Assembly (NCBI GenBank): GCA_024711005.1
Contig: JANJTQ010000134.1
Coordinates: 1 to 37,312, forward strand
Direction of reading: 5' to 3'
DNA: 37,312 bases
Source of the DNA: Opitutaceae bacterium
GTDB lineage: Bacteria > Verrucomicrobiota > Verrucomicrobiia > Opitutales > Opitutaceae
The notes under the pieces are model-generated. The model saw only the letters and a program-made list of their open reading frames with translations. It ran no database searches and was not told the origin of the DNA. Below are positions 34,747 through 37,312 of the stretch, one piece after another. The position numbers and the translations under genes were made by a program. Position 1 is the first letter of the stretch, and each line of letters opens with the position of its first letter.

Positions 34747-36497
34747 TTGGCGATGGTAAAAGGAAAGATGCACTCGACCCGCGTTCCGCCCTGCGGTTGC
34801 GATTCAATGGAAAGATTTCCGCCAATCATGGCGGCCCGGTATTGCATGAGGCGCAAGCCCACACCACCGCCCGAGGGAGTTTGTTGGGGGTCGAAGCCCT
34901 GGCCGTTGTCCTCGATGGCGAGGCGGCGGCCGTTGGGGCTTGAGTCGAGCACGACCTCGATGCGGCGGGCTTTGCCGTGGCGGGTGGCGTTGTGCAGCGC
35001 CTCCTGGGTGATTCGGTAAAGATGAAGGGCGGTGTCGTGTTCACATTCGAACGGTTCGTCGTCGGATCGGAAATGGCACTCGATGCCATGCACGAGTTCG
35101 ACCTGATAGGCGAGGTGCTCGAGCGCCGCGTGCAAGCCGGATTGGTCGAGTTGCACGGGGCAAAGGCCGCGGGCGAGCGCACGGGTTTGCGCGGTGGCTT
35201 CGTTGACCAGGCGGGCGATATCGTCGGCCTGTTTGGTTTCGGGCCGGTCGGCGGCTTTCAGCCGGTCACGCAACGCCGCCGCCATGCAGGCAATGCCCGT
35301 GAGGTGCTGGCCAAGGCCGTCGTGCAAGTCGGCGCCGATGCGCAACTGCTCGGCGTCGCTGATGAGCAGGACCTTTCTCTCCAGCCAGCGGCGTTCGGTG
35401 ATATCGATTGAAAAACCCACGGCGCTGCGTCCCTGGGTCCGGGTTTGATGGAAGAATGTGTCGAACGCGTGTTCACGGCCCTCGTGGGTGATGGGCAGAA
35501 TGAAATTGGAATCGCCGAGCTGGAACGTCTTGGCGATCTCGGCGGCGGCATGGGTTGAGAAATCGGCGAGAGACCGGCCCACGAGTTGGTCGCCATTGAG
35601 GCCGACGCCCTCCAGCCCGCTGCCGCGGGCTTCCAAGATGGTGCCTTCATCGTCCACGCTCCAGGCGATCACCGGCAGACTCTTGAGGATGCCGTTCAAC
35701 AGACCGGTGGTCTTGAGAAGCATCTCCTCCGCCTTGATGCGCTCGGTGATCTCGATGGCGGCCAGCCCCTGCAGGCGCCCGCTGCGTTCCTCGTCCATCG
35801 GGAACGAGCTCACCAGCCAGTAGTGCTCGCCATCGGTGAACGAGCGCGGCTCCTCCGAGGGGGTGGGCTCCCAGATGGAGCTGACCGGCGCATTTTCGAA
35901 GTGGGTTTTGAAACGTTCGTTTTGGAAAACGTAACGTCCGTCCTCGTCCCGAATACAGACGGCGCAGGGGACGTTGCGCATGAAGAGTTCCAACTGGTGC
36001 TGGCTCTTCTTCACCGAAGCGAGCATCTGCGCATGTCGAAGCGAGTAGCGGATGGCGCGCTCCAGTTGAGTGATGTTGAGCCCGTTCTTGCAGAGATAAT
36101 CGGAGGCTCCCGAGCCGAGGGCTTCGCGGTCCACTTCGGGGCTGTCGTGTCCGGTGAGCAAAATGACCGGTTGCTCGCAGCCCATGTTGATCGCTTCGCG
36201 CAGGAGGTCCAGACCCGTGCCGACACCGAGGTTGTAATCGAACAAAGCCACGTCGTGCTTTCTGGCTGCGACCGCCGCCAACCCCGCTTCATACGTGGGA
36301 CACCAGACGAGTTCGTAGCGGGCGAACGAGGCTTTTTTCAGAATACGCTCAAGATAAATATAATCATCCTCCTGGTCTTCGACCACCAATACATGGATTG
36401 TTCTAAGGGTCTCGGAAGCCGGGAGGATTCGGGAGGCTAATGTGGTGGAAATCACAAGGCTAACGGTAGGCTGGGGATAGAAACTGTTCCCGTCCAA
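34743..36497 (-). CDS. Receiver-PAS-PAS sensor histidine kinase (HisKA_3 type)
   Basis: 584 aa, soluble. An N-terminal receiver domain (about 34-150) has HVLVVEDQEDD, phospho-acceptor Asp87 in VALFDYNLG, and YLCKNG. Two PAS-like regions follow (about 165-255 and 265-370, each closing with ITERI or ITERR). The HisKA_3 dimerisation motif RIGADLHDGLGQHLTG has phospho-acceptor His392, and the HATPase domain includes ALHNATRHGKA, IEDNGQGFDP and GVGLRLMQYR. Having a receiver at the N-terminus means it probably takes phosphate from another kinase or is modulated by one. It is coupled to the NarL regulator downstream and divergent from the BON lipoprotein gene. Confidence 0.92.
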   Translation of the reverse strand: MDGNSFYPQPTVSLVISTTLASRILPASETLRTIHVLVVEDQEDDYIYLERILKKASFARYELVWCPTYEAGLAAVAARKHDVALFDYNLGVGTGLDLLREAINMGCEQPVILLTGHDSPEVDREALGSGASDYLCKNGLNITQLERAIRYSLRHAQMLASVKKSQHQLELFMRNVPCAVCIRDEDGRYVFQNERFKTHFENAPVSSIWEPTPSEEPRSFTDGEHYWLVSSFPMDEERSGRLQGLAAIEITERIKAEEMLLKTTGLLNGILKSLPVIAWSVDDEGTILEARGSGLEGVGLNGDQLVGRSLADFSTHAAAEIAKTFQLGDSNFILPITHEGREHAFDTFFHQTRTQGRSAVGFSIDITERRWLERKVLLISDAEQLRIGADLHDGLGQHLTGIACMAAALRDRLKAADRPETKQADDIARLVNEATAQTRALARGLCPVQLDQSGLHAALEHLAYQVELVHGIECHFRSDDEPFECEHDTALHLYRITQEALHNATRHGKARRIEVVLDSSPNGRRLAIEDNGQGFDPQQTPSGGGVGLRLMQYRAAMIGGNLSIESQPQGGTRVECIFPFTIAK

Positions 36498-36664
36498 AAT
36501 ATAGTAATTTTATGGGGACTGCCATCAGGGCGTTTCCCCATGAGCAGGATTTTTCTTCCGCGTCCGCGGGGAGGAATTCCCATGCGCCGCACGACGTTTC
36601 CCTCGGTGGCGGCCCGGGAGGTCAGTCGGTATGATCGATGCGCAACCTTGCAATAAATAACATC

Positions 36665-36991
36665 ATGAAAACCTACCTTCGAATCATCAGCACCAGTTTC
36701 GTCCTGCTCCTTGGCACGGGCGCCATTCTTTTCAGCACCGGCTGTGCGGGCACGGCGGACCGGGAAAGCACGGGTGAATACATCGACAACTCCGCCATCA
36801 CCGCGAAGGTGAAATCCGCACTCGCTTCGGATGACATGGTCAAGGCGCGTGAGATCAACGTGGATACATTCCGCGGCACCGTGCAATTGAGCGGCTTCGT
36901 CAGCACGTCCGCCGAAAAGGACCGCGCGGGTGAGATCGCCGCCGGGGTACAAGGCGTGCGCGAGGTGAAAAACCATATTACCGTCAAGTAA
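36665..36991 (+). CDS. BON domain lipoprotein
   Basis: 108 aa from the ATG at 36665; the frame is open from 36638. A lipoprotein signal is present (FVLLLGTGAILFSTGCAG, with Cys27 as the lipidation site). The mature part is a single BON domain (NSAITAKVKSALASDDMVKA, INVDTFRGTVQLSGFVSTSA), as in OsmY-like proteins that protect the envelope during osmotic stress. It is divergent from the sensor kinase with 167 bp between starts, which may hold promoters for both. Confidence 0.9.
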   Translation: MKTYLRIISTSFVLLLGTGAILFSTGCAGTADRESTGEYIDNSAITAKVKSALASDDMVKAREINVDTFRGTVQLSGFVSTSAEKDRAGEIAAGVQGVREVKNHITVK

Positions 36992-37026
36992 GCGGCACAT
37001 TTCCGTTTGCTCCTTCGTTGGTCCCG

Positions 37027-37058
37027 CCGCCGGCACGATATGTGCCGGCGGTTTTTTT
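37027..37058 (+). terminator. Intrinsic terminator after the BON gene
   Basis: Perfect 10-bp stem CCGCCGGCAC / GTGCCGGCGG (37027-37036 and 37042-37051) with loop GATAT, followed by seven T. It is 35 bases past the BON stop. Confidence 0.95.
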
Positions 37059-37312
37059 ATATGTGAGCGATCGCACCCAAGCCCGACCGGAATGTTCGCC
37101 CGTCTTGGGGTGAAAACCTACTTGCGCGGCGTCGCGCCGAAACGGCGGGCGATGGCCGGCGCGGAGCCGGGCACGGGCTCTCCACCACACAATTAGCTGA
37201 GGGTGGGGCGCTTTCGTATCCGTTCTGCAGGATTCCCGGTCATGGTGTTTTTGATCGCGGAAGTGGTCTTTTTTCGCGCCCGATCCCTCCTTGGGGCTGT
37301 CGCCCGATATCC
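37059..37312. other. End of window, no supported gene
   Basis: A short frame reading KTYLRGVAPKRRAMAGAEPG on the plus strand and an arginine-rich one on the minus strand are present, but neither has a recognised motif or convincing start. The sequence may belong to a feature cut by the window edge. Confidence 0.3.

Noticed and set aside
19380-36665. A shared promoter motif upstream of the stress-type genes
   Set aside because: Upstream regions of DUF892, DUF4142 and BON were compared by eye; isolated words such as CGTTTCC recur but spacing and partner box do not.
36452-37036. 194-residue minus-strand frame over the BON gene
   Set aside because: The BON frame on the plus strand has a lipoprotein signal, conserved domain and terminator; the opposite frame has none.
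1-37312. CRISPR arrays, tRNA and rRNA genes, prophage or defence modules
   Set aside because: No regularly spaced direct repeats, cloverleaf-like sequences, rRNA words, integrase or nuclease-type defence genes were seen.

Overview
The window is a GC-rich (by eye about 60-65%) bacterial chromosome segment with about 35 protein genes and no rRNA, tRNA or CRISPR that I could see. The gene set (a cytosolic GH2 enzyme coupled to a DUF5107/TPR protein, a FAD oxidoreductase divergent from a LacI regulator, DUF2934, Ku/LigD parts, and abundant intergenic palindromic repeats) fits a verrucomicrobial genome, probably Opitutaceae. That assignment is inference from gene content; no marker gene is present.

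Left part, about 1-11150: carbohydrate catabolism. DUF5107/TPR and GH2 genes overlap by 4 bp and diverge from an AraC regulator. A LacI regulator diverges from a large FAD-dependent oxidoreductase. Two copies of a 40-42 bp palindrome lie beyond the GH2 stop, and a large imperfect inverted repeat (7550-7740) lies between the two regulators. Then come a DUF4139 exported protein and a class I glutamine amidotransferase.

Middle, about 13700-17290: a bacterial NHEJ locus. Ku is followed by a LigD polymerase-phosphoesterase protein without a ligase domain; the ATP-dependent ligase is a separate gene converging on it. Upstream of the ligase is a 156-bp element with nested inverted repeats.

About 17130-31640: a dense run of small membrane, ferritin-like and redox genes typical of stress regulons (DUF3309, two DUF892 proteins, DUF4142, two SDRs, PGPGW-like, DUF72, DUF2934). 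Between the two DUF892 genes are an isochorismatase-like hydrolase and a four-gene operon: thioredoxin-reductase-like flavoprotein, methyltransferase, geranylgeranyl-reductase-like flavoprotein and type III polyketide synthase. The first three are joined by 4-bp ATGA overlaps and the PKS follows after 9 bp; this is probably a small lipid or phenolic-lipid biosynthesis operon. A Rcp1-type response regulator (24969-25418) carries an in-frame amber stop at codon 39 and is otherwise intact. A soluble CBS-domain histidine kinase lies nearby, on the opposite strand.

Right end, about 31640-37312: a 150-bp MITE-like double palindrome, an SRPBCC/zinc alcohol dehydrogenase pair and a receiver-PAS-kinase/NarL regulator pair (both overlapping by ATGA), and a divergent BON lipoprotein with a strong terminator. 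The window holds at least five different palindromic repeat elements. The most notable items are the PKS operon bracketed by DUF892 genes, the split LigD, the amber-interrupted regulator and the repeats.
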